Positions 20,936-29,484 of a stretch of 64,000 bases of DNA are shown one piece after another (within the stretch, counting starts at the first letter, position 1; the number at the start of each line of letters is the position of its first letter). The DNA is taken from assembly GCF_017377735.1 (NCBI RefSeq), contig NZ_JAFVMH010000006.1, positions 62,001 through 126,000 on the forward strand, in the 5' to 3' direction. Position numbers and translations under genes: made by a program. Origin of the DNA: Acetobacter garciniae (GTDB lineage: Bacteria; Pseudomonadota; Alphaproteobacteria; Acetobacterales; Acetobacteraceae). The notes under the pieces were generated by a model. The model was not told where the DNA came from. It ran no database searches and was given only the letters and a program-made list of their open reading frames with translations.

Positions 20936-22477
20936 ATGCCGGGCATGAATACAGCTTATCTTTCTCTCGAACGCCACTTTGCGCGCCTGTCCTCCCTGAA
21001 CGATGCGATCGGCATTCTCAGTTGGGACAAGGAAGTCATGATGCCCTCGGGGGCGGCTGAACGACGGGCCGAAAACATGGCCATGCTCGAAGGGCTGCGC
21101 CACGAAATCCTGACCGCCCCTGTCATGGCGGAACTGCTGGCCGAAGCGGGCGTGGACGCCAGCGGGGACGCTGCCCCTGAGGAAACTGCCCTGTGGCGCA
21201 GTGCGAATCTGGCCGAAATGCGCCGCCTGCACAAGCGCGCCACCGCCCTGCCCCAGGACCTGGTTGAGGCGTTTTCCCACGCCGCATCACGCTGCGAGAT
21301 CGCTTGGCGCAGCGCGCGTGAGAACAGCGATTTTCCCACACTTCTCCCCTATCTGTCCGAAGTGCTGCGCCTGACCCGCGCTGTCGCCGCAGCCACGGGG
21401 GATGCGCTGGGCCTGAGCCCTTACGACGCCCTGCTGGACGGGTTCGACCCCGGCACCCGCCAGAGCGATATAGACCCCGTCTTTACCCGCCTGCGCGCCG
21501 AACTGCCCGAACTGATCGGCTCCGTGCTGGAACGCCAGGCCGCCCTGCCCGCCGCCACGCCGCTGCAAGGTCCGTTCTCCGTCGCACGGCAGGAAGCGCT
21601 TGGCCGCGTGCTGATGCGCCAGCTCGGTTTCGACATGACGCGCGGCCGACTGGATGTCAGCACCCATCCGTTCTGCGGCGGGGCCACCTATGACGTGCGC
21701 CTGACCACCCGTTATGACGAAGCCGATTTCATTCCCGCCATGATGGGCGTGCTGCATGAAACCGGCCATGCGCTGTACGACATGGGCCTGCCAAGTGCCT
21801 GGGTATCGCAGCCCGTGGGGCAGGCTGGCGGCATGACCCTGCATGAAAGCCAGTCCCTGCTGATGGAAATGCAGTTCTGCCGCTCGGGCGCGTTCGCGCG
21901 CTGGCTTGCCCCGCATGCCCGTACCGCCTTCGACCTGCCCGACACCGCCACAGGGTGGGGGGCCGAAAACCTGCACAGGCTGCTGACCCATGTGCAGCCG
22001 GGCTTTATCCGCGTGGATGCGGACGAGGTGACCTACCCCGCCCATATCCTGGTCCGTTACGAGCTGGAAAAAGCCCTGATCGCGGGTGATCTGGCCCTGG
22101 CCGACCTGCCCGGCGCGTTCAATGACGGCATTCACGCCCTGCTGGGCCTGCGCGTGCCCGATGACAGGCGCGGCTGTTTGCAGGACATTCATTGGCCGGA
22201 AGGCCTGTTCGGGTATTTCCCCTGCTACGCGCTGGGGGCCATGGCGGCGGCACAGTTCCGCGTGGCGGCCTGCGAACAGAACCCCGATATCCTGCCTGCC
22301 GTCGGCAGGGGGGATTTTGCGCCGCTGCTGGGCTGGCTGCGCCAGAACGTGCATGGCCGCGCCAGCAGTGCGACCATGCCGCAGATCCTGCGCGATGCAA
22401 CGGGCAAACCCCTTGGGGCGGACGCCTATCTGGCCCATATCCGCCACCGTTACCTCGACCGCGCGCCTGACGCGTAA
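20936..22477 (+). CDS. M32 family metallocarboxypeptidase
   Basis: 513 residues (an ATG three codons in, at 20945, is equally possible). It is related to the thermostable carboxypeptidase Taq family, which are cytoplasmic zinc enzymes that trim C-terminal residues from peptides. The zinc motif HETGH is at 274-278, followed by the family segment with LHESQS about 30 residues later, which supplies the third ligand. The N-terminus (LNDAIGILSWDKEVMMP) is also typical, and length matches the family. It is divergent from the TPR protein gene with only 65 bases between starts, so the two share a promoter region. Confidence 0.93.
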   Translation: MPGMNTAYLSLERHFARLSSLNDAIGILSWDKEVMMPSGAAERRAENMAMLEGLRHEILTAPVMAELLAEAGVDASGDAAPEETALWRSANLAEMRRLHKRATALPQDLVEAFSHAASRCEIAWRSARENSDFPTLLPYLSEVLRLTRAVAAATGDALGLSPYDALLDGFDPGTRQSDIDPVFTRLRAELPELIGSVLERQAALPAATPLQGPFSVARQEALGRVLMRQLGFDMTRGRLDVSTHPFCGGATYDVRLTTRYDEADFIPAMMGVLHETGHALYDMGLPSAWVSQPVGQAGGMTLHESQSLLMEMQFCRSGAFARWLAPHARTAFDLPDTATGWGAENLHRLLTHVQPGFIRVDADEVTYPAHILVRYELEKALIAGDLALADLPGAFNDGIHALLGLRVPDDRRGCLQDIHWPEGLFGYFPCYALGAMAAAQFRVAACEQNPDILPAVGRGDFAPLLGWLRQNVHGRASSATMPQILRDATGKPLGADAYLAHIRHRYLDRAPDA

Positions 22478-22619
22478 GCCGCAAGCGTGGGCGGGCTACG
22501 TGCCTCCGCACCCGTGCAGACAAGCCATCTGCACAACACATTTGCGCGCGGGCAGCCGGGCGCGGAGAATGGCCCCACCCACACGCCCGCCCCTTCCGGC
22601 TTTTCCAGACCGCCGCATC

Positions 22620-23807
22620 ATGGACCGACGCATGACTGTTTTGCACTACCTGCCCCGCCTCCTGCGCCCCACGCCAATCAGGCGCGCGGCCTTCTGTGCC
22701 GCCATGGTCGGCCTGCTGGCCAACCCGCTGGCCGGGCCGCTGGCCAGCACCACCGCCTGGGCGCTGCATATGCCCAAGGTGGCCGAACTGGGCCCGTCAG
22801 CGTTAACCCCGTTCATGCAGTCCGACAAACAGGTCTGGGACGCCATCCTGCCCCTGCCCGACGGGCGCATGCTTTTCGAGGCCCCGGCCTGGGTGGGCAA
22901 TACCGGCCCGCAGCTTTACGCCCGCGCGCCCGATGGCACCCTGGCCCCCTGGCCCGATGCTGCGTGGAACGCCACGCAAGGTGACGCCGCGACACGGATC
23001 GTGTCGGCCGGTGGCCTGGTGCGTGCGGCCAGCGGGTCTGTCTGGGTGCTCGACAATGGCGTGCCTGACCACGCCAAGCCGCCTGTGGCCCCACCCAAGC
23101 TGCTGGAAATCGACCCCGCGCAGAACAAGGTGCTGCGCAGCATCCCTATCGAGGCCAGCGCCCTGCGTCCGGGCAGCATCCTGTCCGGCGTGGCGGTGCA
23201 TGACAAAACGGCCTATGTGGCGGATTCCGGCGTAGGGGCTGTGATCGTGGTCGATCTGGCCGCGGGGATGAGCCGCCGTTTCCTCGACCATCATCCGGCC
23301 CTTGTGGCCACGCGCCCGATCGTGACCCCGGCCGGCCCGCTGCACGACGCTTCGGGCCGGCTGGCCGCCCTTGACGCCAGCATGATCGCGGTCAGCCCCG
23401 ACGGGTCATGGATCGTGGTGCAACCGCCATCGGGCTATCTCTCACGTATTGCCACATCCCTGTTCTTCGACCCCGATGTGACCCCCGCCGCCTTCGAGGA
23501 AGGGGTGACCCAATGGTTCAAGACCCCCACATTGGGCGGCATGGCCATTGATTCCGATGGCACGCTGTACTGGGCCGATGTCACGACCGGCAGTATCCTA
23601 AGCTACACGACCGGGCGCATTCCGCGTCGGCTGATAACCGACCCCAGGCTGACATGGCCCACCACGCCGGGGCTTGACGAGCATGGCCACCTGTTCGTCT
23701 CCGCCAGCCAGATCGACCATACGACCGCTTTTGGGGGGGCCCAGTCCGTGACATGGCCCGTCACGGTATATGAAATGACCCTGCCCACCACGCCACCGCC
23801 GCAATAA
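22620..23807 (+). CDS. Exported major-royal-jelly-protein (Yellow) family protein
   Basis: 395 residues from the ATG at 22620; a second ATG at 22632 is also plausible. The N-terminus has a basic stretch, a hydrophobic core and an Ala-x-Ala-like end (STTAWA, about residue 46), as in a signal peptide, so it is probably periplasmic. The rest fits the MRJP/Yellow beta-propeller family: repeated segments such as KLLEIDPAQNKVLRSI, TAYVADSGVGAVIVVDL, GGMAIDSDGTLYWAD and the closing GHLFVSAS. Bacterial members are mostly uncharacterised and no catalytic residues can be assigned. Neighbours (M32 peptidase, thrC) give no functional hint. Confidence 0.82.
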   Translation: MDRRMTVLHYLPRLLRPTPIRRAAFCAAMVGLLANPLAGPLASTTAWALHMPKVAELGPSALTPFMQSDKQVWDAILPLPDGRMLFEAPAWVGNTGPQLYARAPDGTLAPWPDAAWNATQGDAATRIVSAGGLVRAASGSVWVLDNGVPDHAKPPVAPPKLLEIDPAQNKVLRSIPIEASALRPGSILSGVAVHDKTAYVADSGVGAVIVVDLAAGMSRRFLDHHPALVATRPIVTPAGPLHDASGRLAALDASMIAVSPDGSWIVVQPPSGYLSRIATSLFFDPDVTPAAFEEGVTQWFKTPTLGGMAIDSDGTLYWADVTTGSILSYTTGRIPRRLITDPRLTWPTTPGLDEHGHLFVSASQIDHTTAFGGAQSVTWPVTVYEMTLPTTPPPQ

Positions 23808-23917
23808 GCGGCACGTTACACCACCATCGGGCAACCCGCCTGCCCTGCCGAAGGGTGGCTGGCTGCCTGATACAAGCCTACTTCGCGCCGCTGGCCATTC
23901 AGGGTATAGTGTCTTTC

Positions 23918-25321
23918 ATGCGCTACATTTCCACCCGCGGGAACGCTCCCGCCCTTTCCTTTTCCGATGTGCTGCTGAGCGGTCTTGCCGAGGATGGCGG
24001 CCTGTACCTGCCGCAGGCCTGGCCGGAATTCTCGCTCGATGACTGGCGGTCCCTGCGTGGCCTGCCCTACCCGGAACTCGCGGCCCGTGTCATGGCGCCG
24101 TTCACGGCACCCGATATCGATTTCGAGACGCTGAAGAGCCTGTGCGAGCAGGCCTATGCCGGGTTCGACCACCCCGCCATCGTGCCCGTGACCCAGGTGG
24201 AAGACGGGCTGTTCGTCCAGGAACTGTTCCACGGCCCCACCCTGGCGTTCAAGGACATGGCCATGCAGGTGCTGGGCCAGTTGTTCGAGCATGTGCTGAC
24301 CCAGCGCAACGACCATGTAACCATCGTCGGGGCGACCTCGGGCGATACGGGGTCGGCCGCGATCGAAGCATGCCGGGGCCGCAAGCGGCTGTCGGTCATC
24401 ATCCTGCACCCCAAGGGCCGCACGTCCGAAGTGCAGCGCCGTCAGATGACCACGGTGCTGGACCCCAACATCACCAATCTTGCGGTGGAAGGCACGTTCG
24501 ACGACTGCCAGGACCTGGTCAAGACCCTGTTCGCGGACCTGCCTTTCCGGCGGGAGATGAACCTTTCGGCCGTCAATTCCATCAACTGGGCGCGGATTGC
24601 AGCACAGATTCCCTATTACGTGCATGCAGCCCTGACCTTTGGCGCGCCCGAGCGCGAGGTGTCCTTTGCCGTACCCACCGGCAATTTCGGCAATATTCTT
24701 GCCGCCTGGGCCGCGCGCCGCATGGGCCTGCCCATCCGGCAGCTTTGCGTGGGCTCCAACCGCAACGATATTCTCACCCGCTTCCTCAACGCCAATGACA
24801 TGACCATCAAGGGGGTCGTGCCCAGTCTTTCCCCCTCCATGGATATTCAGGTTTCTTCCAATTTCGAACGCCTGCTGTTCGAACTGCTGGGCCGGGATGC
24901 CGCTGCCTGCACGTGGATCATGACCGGCTTTCGCGCCACGGGGCATATGGATGTGCCGGAAGAAACATGGGAGCGCGCGCGAAGCCTGTTCTCGGGCCTC
25001 GCGCTGGACGACACGCAGACCGAGGCCGAAATTCGCGCCCTGCACCAGAAATCGGGCTACCTGGCCGACCCGCACAGCGTGATCGGCATTGCGGCAGGCC
25101 GCAAGTTCCGCAAGCCCGGCACCCCCATGATCGCGGAGGCCACGGCCCACCCCGCCAAGTTCCCCGACGCCATGGTGGCGGCCACGGGTATTCACCCCGC
25201 CCTGCCCGTTCACATGGCCGATCTGTATGAACGGCGCGAACGCTACCGCACCGTGCCCGCGACCCCCCAGGCCATCAAGGATGCGGTACGCGCGGCCGTT
25301 GCCGATTGTAACGCGGGCTGA
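23918..25321 (+). CDS. thrC: Threonine synthase
   Basis: 467 residues from the ATG at 23918 (MRYISTRG, the normal ThrC start). It converts O-phospho-homoserine to threonine using pyridoxal phosphate. The PLP lysine is K112 in LAFKDMAMQ. GATSGDTGSAA, the phosphate-binding element, and SINWARIAAQIPYY are present, and length is right for the proteobacterial type. A hairpin with a T-rich tail 20 bases beyond the stop separates it from the M16 peptidase gene. No thrA or thrB lies nearby. The distance to the upstream MRJP gene is 110 bases. Confidence 0.96.
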   Translation: MRYISTRGNAPALSFSDVLLSGLAEDGGLYLPQAWPEFSLDDWRSLRGLPYPELAARVMAPFTAPDIDFETLKSLCEQAYAGFDHPAIVPVTQVEDGLFVQELFHGPTLAFKDMAMQVLGQLFEHVLTQRNDHVTIVGATSGDTGSAAIEACRGRKRLSVIILHPKGRTSEVQRRQMTTVLDPNITNLAVEGTFDDCQDLVKTLFADLPFRREMNLSAVNSINWARIAAQIPYYVHAALTFGAPEREVSFAVPTGNFGNILAAWAARRMGLPIRQLCVGSNRNDILTRFLNANDMTIKGVVPSLSPSMDIQVSSNFERLLFELLGRDAAACTWIMTGFRATGHMDVPEETWERARSLFSGLALDDTQTEAEIRALHQKSGYLADPHSVIGIAAGRKFRKPGTPMIAEATAHPAKFPDAMVAATGIHPALPVHMADLYERRERYRTVPATPQAIKDAVRAAVADCNAG

Positions 25322-25341
25322 GCCTCCCCATCTTCCCTATC

Positions 25342-25372
25342 AGGCTGCCTTGCCGGGCAGCCTTTCCTTTTT
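25342..25372 (+). terminator. Terminator between thrC and the M16 peptidase gene
   Basis: AGGCTGCC (25342-25349) pairs with GGCAGCCT (25356-25363) around a six-base loop, followed by TTCCTTTTT. It fits a rho-independent terminator of thrC and lies only about 10 bases before the start of the next gene, so termination may be partial. Confidence 0.7.
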
Positions 25373-25382
25373 CAGGACAAGA

Positions 25383-26648
25383 ATGACCGATCCCATCAAG
25401 CTGACCCGCCTGCCTTCGGGCCTGACCGTCGTGACCGAACGCATGGACCGTATGGAGACCGTCTCCTTCGGGGCCTATGTTTCTGCCGGCACGCGCAATG
25501 AAACGGCGGAAGAAAACGGCGTTTCCCATTTTCTCGAACATATGGCGTTCAAGGGCACGGACAAGCGGTCCGCCCTGCGCATTGCCGAGGAAATCGAGAA
25601 TGTGGGCGGGCATATCAATGCCTATACCGCACGGGAACAGACGGTTTTCTATGTCAAGCTTCTGAAGGAAAACCTGGGGCTGGGCATCGATATCATCGGC
25701 GATATCCTGACCCATTCCGCCTTCGATACAGCAGAACTGGAACGCGAACGCGGCGTGATCCTGCAGGAAATCGGTCAGGCGAATGACACGCCGGACGATA
25801 TCGTGTTCGACCATTTCCAGGAAACGGCCTTCCCCAGCCAGCCGATGGGCCGCCCCACCCTGGGCACGGAAGACCTGATCCGGGGCATGAGCCGCGAAAC
25901 GCTCATGCGCTACATGGGCACCCATTACACGCCCGACAACATGATCGTGGCCGCGGCCGGCAACCTCGAACATGACGCGGTGGTCGAACAGGTGGCCAGG
26001 CATTTCGCCGACCTGCCGACATCCCCGCGTCCTGTCATGCAGGCCGCACGTTATGGCGGGGGCGAATTCCGCCAGGTCAAGGATCTGGACCAGGCCCATG
26101 TGGTGCTGGGCTTTCCCGCCGCCGGCTATGGCGATGCGGATTACTACGCCACCATGCTGCTTTCCACCCTGCTGGGCGGGGGCATGTCTTCGCGCCTGTT
26201 CCAGGAAATCCGTGAAAAGCGCGGGCTGGTCTATTCCGTCTATTCCTTTGCCGTGCCGTTCCTCGATAGCGGCATGTTCGGCATTTACGCCGGAACGGGC
26301 GAGAAGGAATGCGCGGAACTGGTGCCGGTCACGCTGGAGGAACTGCGCAAGGTGCAGCTTGCCGTGGGTGAGGACGAACTGGCCCGCGCCCGCGCGCAGC
26401 TCAAGGCGTCGCTGCTGATGTCGCTGGAAAGCACGGGCAGCCGCTGCGAACAGATTGCCCGCCAGCTTCAGATCTTCGGGCGGATCATCCCCACCAGCGA
26501 GACCGTCAGCCGGATCGAAGCCGTGACCACGGACGAGATCAGGGGTGCGGCGGGCCGCATTTTCGCGGGAACGCCGACGCTGGCGGCCCTTGGCCCCATC
26601 GGCAACATTCCCTCCCTCCAGAACATCGCGGAGAATCTGGCAGCATGA
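25383..26648 (+). CDS. M16 family zinc peptidase (mitochondrial-processing-peptidase type)
   Basis: 421 residues from the ATG at 25383; the open frame begins earlier but inside thrC. The inverted zinc motif HFLEH is at 49-53, and the distal glutamate region (ELERERGVILQEI) follows near 120-132, so the active site is complete. The glycine-rich loop LGGGMSSRLFQEIREKRGLVYSV marks the second half of the fold. This type is common as a single gene in alphaproteobacteria and is the probable ancestor of the mitochondrial processing peptidase beta subunit; its bacterial substrates are unclear. Its stop overlaps the start of the PmbA gene (ATGA), so they are translationally coupled. Confidence 0.93.
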   Translation: MTDPIKLTRLPSGLTVVTERMDRMETVSFGAYVSAGTRNETAEENGVSHFLEHMAFKGTDKRSALRIAEEIENVGGHINAYTAREQTVFYVKLLKENLGLGIDIIGDILTHSAFDTAELERERGVILQEIGQANDTPDDIVFDHFQETAFPSQPMGRPTLGTEDLIRGMSRETLMRYMGTHYTPDNMIVAAAGNLEHDAVVEQVARHFADLPTSPRPVMQAARYGGGEFRQVKDLDQAHVVLGFPAAGYGDADYYATMLLSTLLGGGMSSRLFQEIREKRGLVYSVYSFAVPFLDSGMFGIYAGTGEKECAELVPVTLEELRKVQLAVGEDELARARAQLKASLLMSLESTGSRCEQIARQLQIFGRIIPTSETVSRIEAVTTDEIRGAAGRIFAGTPTLAALGPIGNIPSLQNIAENLAA

Positions 26649-27985
26649 CAGCGCCGACGCTCGACCTTCTCGCGGACCTGATCGGCCGTGCCAAAAAAGC
26701 CGGCGCCGACAATGCGGAGGCGGTGTTCATCGCCAGCACCTCCGTCGGGGCGGGGGTGCGCAACGGCGTGACGGAGGAGCTTGAACGCTCCGAAACCACG
26801 GATCTGGGCCTGCGGGTTTTTTCGGGCAAGAAGAACGCCATCGTTTCCACCACCACGATCGATGCAGCCCGCCTCGATCAGTTGGTGGACCAGGCCATGG
26901 CCATGGCCCGCGTGCTGCCCGATGACCAGTATGCCGGGCTGGCCCCGCAGGCCATGACCGGCACCCATACCACGAACGACCTGCAGCTCTCCGACCCGGC
27001 CGAGCCCGATACCGCGACCCTGCTGGACCGGGCCCGGCAGGGGGAAGAAGCAGCACTGGCCGTAAAAGGCGTGACCAACAGCGCGGGCAGCAGTGCCTCC
27101 TTCGGGCGTACGCGCGTGGCCTTTGCCACCTCTGGCGGGTTCGCGGGCAGTTACGAACGCACGAGCCATTCCAATTCGGTCTGCATGCTGGCGGGTGCGG
27201 GTGACACCATGCAGCGCGACTATGACTATCACGGCACCGTCTGGCTGGCCGACCTGCAGGACGCCAGCACGCTCGGCCGCAGCGCGGGTGAAAAGGCTGT
27301 TGCGCGCCTGAACCCCAGGCGCCCGCGCACGGGCCGCTATCCCGTGGTGTTTCACCCGCGTGTGGCCGGCAGCTTTCTGGGACATTTCGTGGGTGCGATA
27401 ACGGGGACCGCCATCGCGCGCGGCACGTCTTTCCTCAAGGACAAGATGGGCCAGGCTATTTTTGCTCCCGCCATCGGCATTACCGACGACCCGACCCGCC
27501 GCAAGGGCCTGCGCTCGCGCCCGTTCGATGGGGAAGGCCTGGCCATGGCCCCCCTGCCCCTGGTGCGCGAGGGCGTTCTGCAACACTGGATTCTGGACAG
27601 CCGCAGTGCCCGCCAGCTCAAGCTGGAAAGCAACGCAAGGGCGGCCCGTGGCACATCCGGCCCACCGGGCCCTGCGGCCACCAACCTGTTCTTCGAACCG
27701 GGCAGGCTGAGCCCCCAGGAACTGATGGCCGATATTGGCGAAGGGCTGTACATTACCGAAATGATGGGCTCTTCCATCAACGGCCTGACTGGCGATTACA
27801 GCCGTGGGGCATCCGGCTTCATGATCCGCGACGGCCAGATTGCCGAACCGGTGGCGGAGTTCACGCTGGCGGGCAACCTGCTGGAAATTTTCGCCTCCAT
27901 GACATTAGCCGATGATCTGATATTCCGTTTTGGCACGGACGCCCCCACATTAAGGGTGGAGGCCCTGAGCACCGCCGGGGCCTGA
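26645..27985 (+). CDS. pmbA: PmbA/TldE family metalloprotease subunit
   Basis: 446 residues, overlapping the M16 peptidase gene by four bases. The protein matches the TldD/PmbA family: an N-terminal domain with the ADNAEAVF and LGLRVFSGKKNAIVSTT segments, and a C-terminal barrel containing the GRYPVVFHPRVAGSFLGHF element. The HExxxH zinc motif of TldD is absent, as expected for the PmbA/TldE partner, which forms a heterodimer with TldD. The C-terminal stretch MGSSINGLTGDYSRGASGF is typical. TldD/E clears certain unfolded or modified peptides in the cytoplasm. No tldD lies in the window. Confidence 0.92.
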   Translation: MTAPTLDLLADLIGRAKKAGADNAEAVFIASTSVGAGVRNGVTEELERSETTDLGLRVFSGKKNAIVSTTTIDAARLDQLVDQAMAMARVLPDDQYAGLAPQAMTGTHTTNDLQLSDPAEPDTATLLDRARQGEEAALAVKGVTNSAGSSASFGRTRVAFATSGGFAGSYERTSHSNSVCMLAGAGDTMQRDYDYHGTVWLADLQDASTLGRSAGEKAVARLNPRRPRTGRYPVVFHPRVAGSFLGHFVGAITGTAIARGTSFLKDKMGQAIFAPAIGITDDPTRRKGLRSRPFDGEGLAMAPLPLVREGVLQHWILDSRSARQLKLESNARAARGTSGPPGPAATNLFFEPGRLSPQELMADIGEGLYITEMMGSSINGLTGDYSRGASGFMIRDGQIAEPVAEFTLAGNLLEIFASMTLADDLIFRFGTDAPTLRVEALSTAGA

Positions 27986-28012
27986 CCTTTTGACCTGGGG
28001 ACCAATTCACCT

Positions 28013-28969
28013 GTGAAAGCACGTTTTCTCGCATCCGTTCTTACGCTCCTGCTGGGCGCCAGCCTTGCCACCGGCCCCTTGGCCGTGCAGGCCGATGCCC
28101 GCGCGGGACAGGGCAGTTCGATGGGCAGCCGTGGCAGCCGGACATGGAGCGCACCGCCCGCTACGCGGACCTCGCCCTACAGCACGGCACCGATGGACCG
28201 TTCCATAACCCCGCGTACCGCACCTACCGGCCCGGGCTTTGGTGGCTCCCCGCAGATGGCCGCCCCCTTTGCCCGCCCCATGATGCCTTACCAGAACCGC
28301 CATCCGTTCCTGACCGGCTTTGCTGGTGGGTTCCTTGGGGCGGGGCTGTTCGGCCTGTTGAGCGGGCATGGCTTCATGGGCGGCGTGCATGGGCTGTTCA
28401 GCCTGGTAGGACTGCTGATCCAGGTCGGGCTTGTGGTCATGCTTGTCATGTGGCTGGTCCGACGGTTTTCGGGTGCCGGGCCCGCAAGGGCCGGCTTTAA
28501 CCCCGGCACGGCGGGTGGGCCCATGGGCGCCGCCCCGACCACGCCCCGGCCCACAGGTAACCCGATCCAGATCACCACGGCGGATTACCAGTTGTTCCAG
28601 CAGACCCTGCTGGATATCCAGAACGCGTGGAACCAGCAGAACATTTCGGCCATGCAGCGTCTGGCAACGCCCGAAATGGTCTCGTATTTCAACGAACAGC
28701 TTGCAGCCCTTGCCAGCCAGGGGGCACGCAATGTCGTCTCGGACGTGCGCTTCCTGCAAGGCGACCTGGCCGAAGCCTGGGCAGAAAACGGCATGGATTA
28801 CGCGACAGTCGCCATGCGCTACAGCCTGATCGACCTGACCACCAACGCCATGGGGCAGGTGATCGACGGCAGTTCGACCGAGCCGGTGACCATTACCGAG
28901 CTTTGGACCTTCACCCGTCCCTCACGCGGCGGACGCTGGCTGCTCTCGGCCATTCAGCAGGCACGCTGA
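28013..28969 (+). CDS. Tim44-like domain membrane protein
   Basis: 318 residues with a GTG start (28013). The N-terminus is a likely signal or anchor (VLTLLLGASLATGPLAVQA). A Pro/Ser/Gly-rich low-complexity stretch follows (30-95), then a glycine-rich hydrophobic region that may span the membrane twice (about 100-155). The C-terminal soluble domain (about 185-318) resembles the Tim44/mL45 fold: DYQLFQQTLLDIQNAWNQQN, MVSYFNEQLA, VAMRYSLID, and a final GGRWLLSAIQQAR. The family is common in alphaproteobacteria, and its exact role, perhaps in membrane protein handling, is not established. It starts 28 bases after pmbA. Confidence 0.85.
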   Translation: MKARFLASVLTLLLGASLATGPLAVQADARAGQGSSMGSRGSRTWSAPPATRTSPYSTAPMDRSITPRTAPTGPGFGGSPQMAAPFARPMMPYQNRHPFLTGFAGGFLGAGLFGLLSGHGFMGGVHGLFSLVGLLIQVGLVVMLVMWLVRRFSGAGPARAGFNPGTAGGPMGAAPTTPRPTGNPIQITTADYQLFQQTLLDIQNAWNQQNISAMQRLATPEMVSYFNEQLAALASQGARNVVSDVRFLQGDLAEAWAENGMDYATVAMRYSLIDLTTNAMGQVIDGSSTEPVTITELWTFTRPSRGGRWLLSAIQQAR

Positions 28970-29344
28970 ACGCCCGGCGCAGCCGCGCCGCCAAGGGGAT
29001 AGTTCGGGGCAGGAGCCGATTACGCCCCCTGCCCCAGAGCAGGGTAAGGGGCTGCTGGCGGTGCACCAAAAGCCGCCAGAGCGCGGCTCCCCTCCTGAAG
29101 CGCAACGACGGCAGAGCGAACTTTTATCCCGCGAAGTAGAATGTAAAAAAGACCCCGGCCGCATGTGCCGGGGTCTTTTTTTTGCGTTTATCAGAGCGGG
29201 ATATTAGCTGCCTGGCTTGTAGGATGCTCAAGCCCCAAAACGTCGCTCAAACATGTAAACGCCTGAGCTTGCACGCCTGACAGGAATACCGCCCGTAATC
29301 GGCCTCATTTTTGAGGCGGGGAGCGGGACGCGCTCTGGCGTCTG
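28970..29344. other. Intergenic spacer with several hairpins
   Basis: 375 bases with no convincing gene. Four inverted repeats are visible: GGGGCAGG (29006-29013) with CCTGCCCC (29028-29035), CTGGCGG (29055-29061) with CCGCCAG (29073-29079), the terminator at 29145-29183, and GCCTCA (29302-29307) with TGAGGC (29312-29317). Genes on both sides end here (Tim44-like gene on plus, 45-residue gene on minus). The first two hairpins lack a T run and could be RNA stabilisers or remains of an older sequence. Confidence 0.5.
29145..29183. terminator. Bidirectional rho-independent terminator
   Basis: GACCCCGGC (29151-29159) pairs with GCCGGGGTC (29167-29175) around a seven-base loop. Six A precede the stem and eight T follow it, so it works in both directions between the converging Tim44-like and ctaB transcripts. 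Confidence 0.9.
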
Positions 29345-29482
29345 TCAGCCCTGAAGCAGGGTCAGGCCGAACATGATGGTCGCCAGCAGGCCCATGAACA
29401 CCAGCATGCCGCGCACGCGCTGGCGTTGGCGCCGTTGCCGTTCAAGCTGTTCGGACAAAGCCATATCAAGCACCTGGGTCAT
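29345..29482 (-). CDS. 45-residue single-span membrane protein (CoxF-like position)
   Basis: A 45-residue frame that begins MTQVLDMALSEQLERQRRQR and ends in a hydrophobic stretch (about 25-43, MLVFMGLLATIMFGLTLLQG). It starts 3 bases past the ctaB stop, so it is co-transcribed. A charged, Arg/Gln-rich N-terminus before one C-terminal membrane span resembles the short CoxF-like proteins encoded beside ctaB in alphaproteobacterial cytochrome oxidase operons; the similarity is in position, size and topology, and sequence homology is not proven. It has no cysteine or histidine, so it is not a copper chaperone. Confidence 0.65.
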   Translation of the reverse strand: MTQVLDMALSEQLERQRRQRQRVRGMLVFMGLLATIMFGLTLLQG

Positions 29483-29484
29483 AC

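Noticed and set aside
23808-23917. Riboswitch before thrC
   Set aside because: The 110-base spacer has only short inverted segments and no recognisable riboswitch core.
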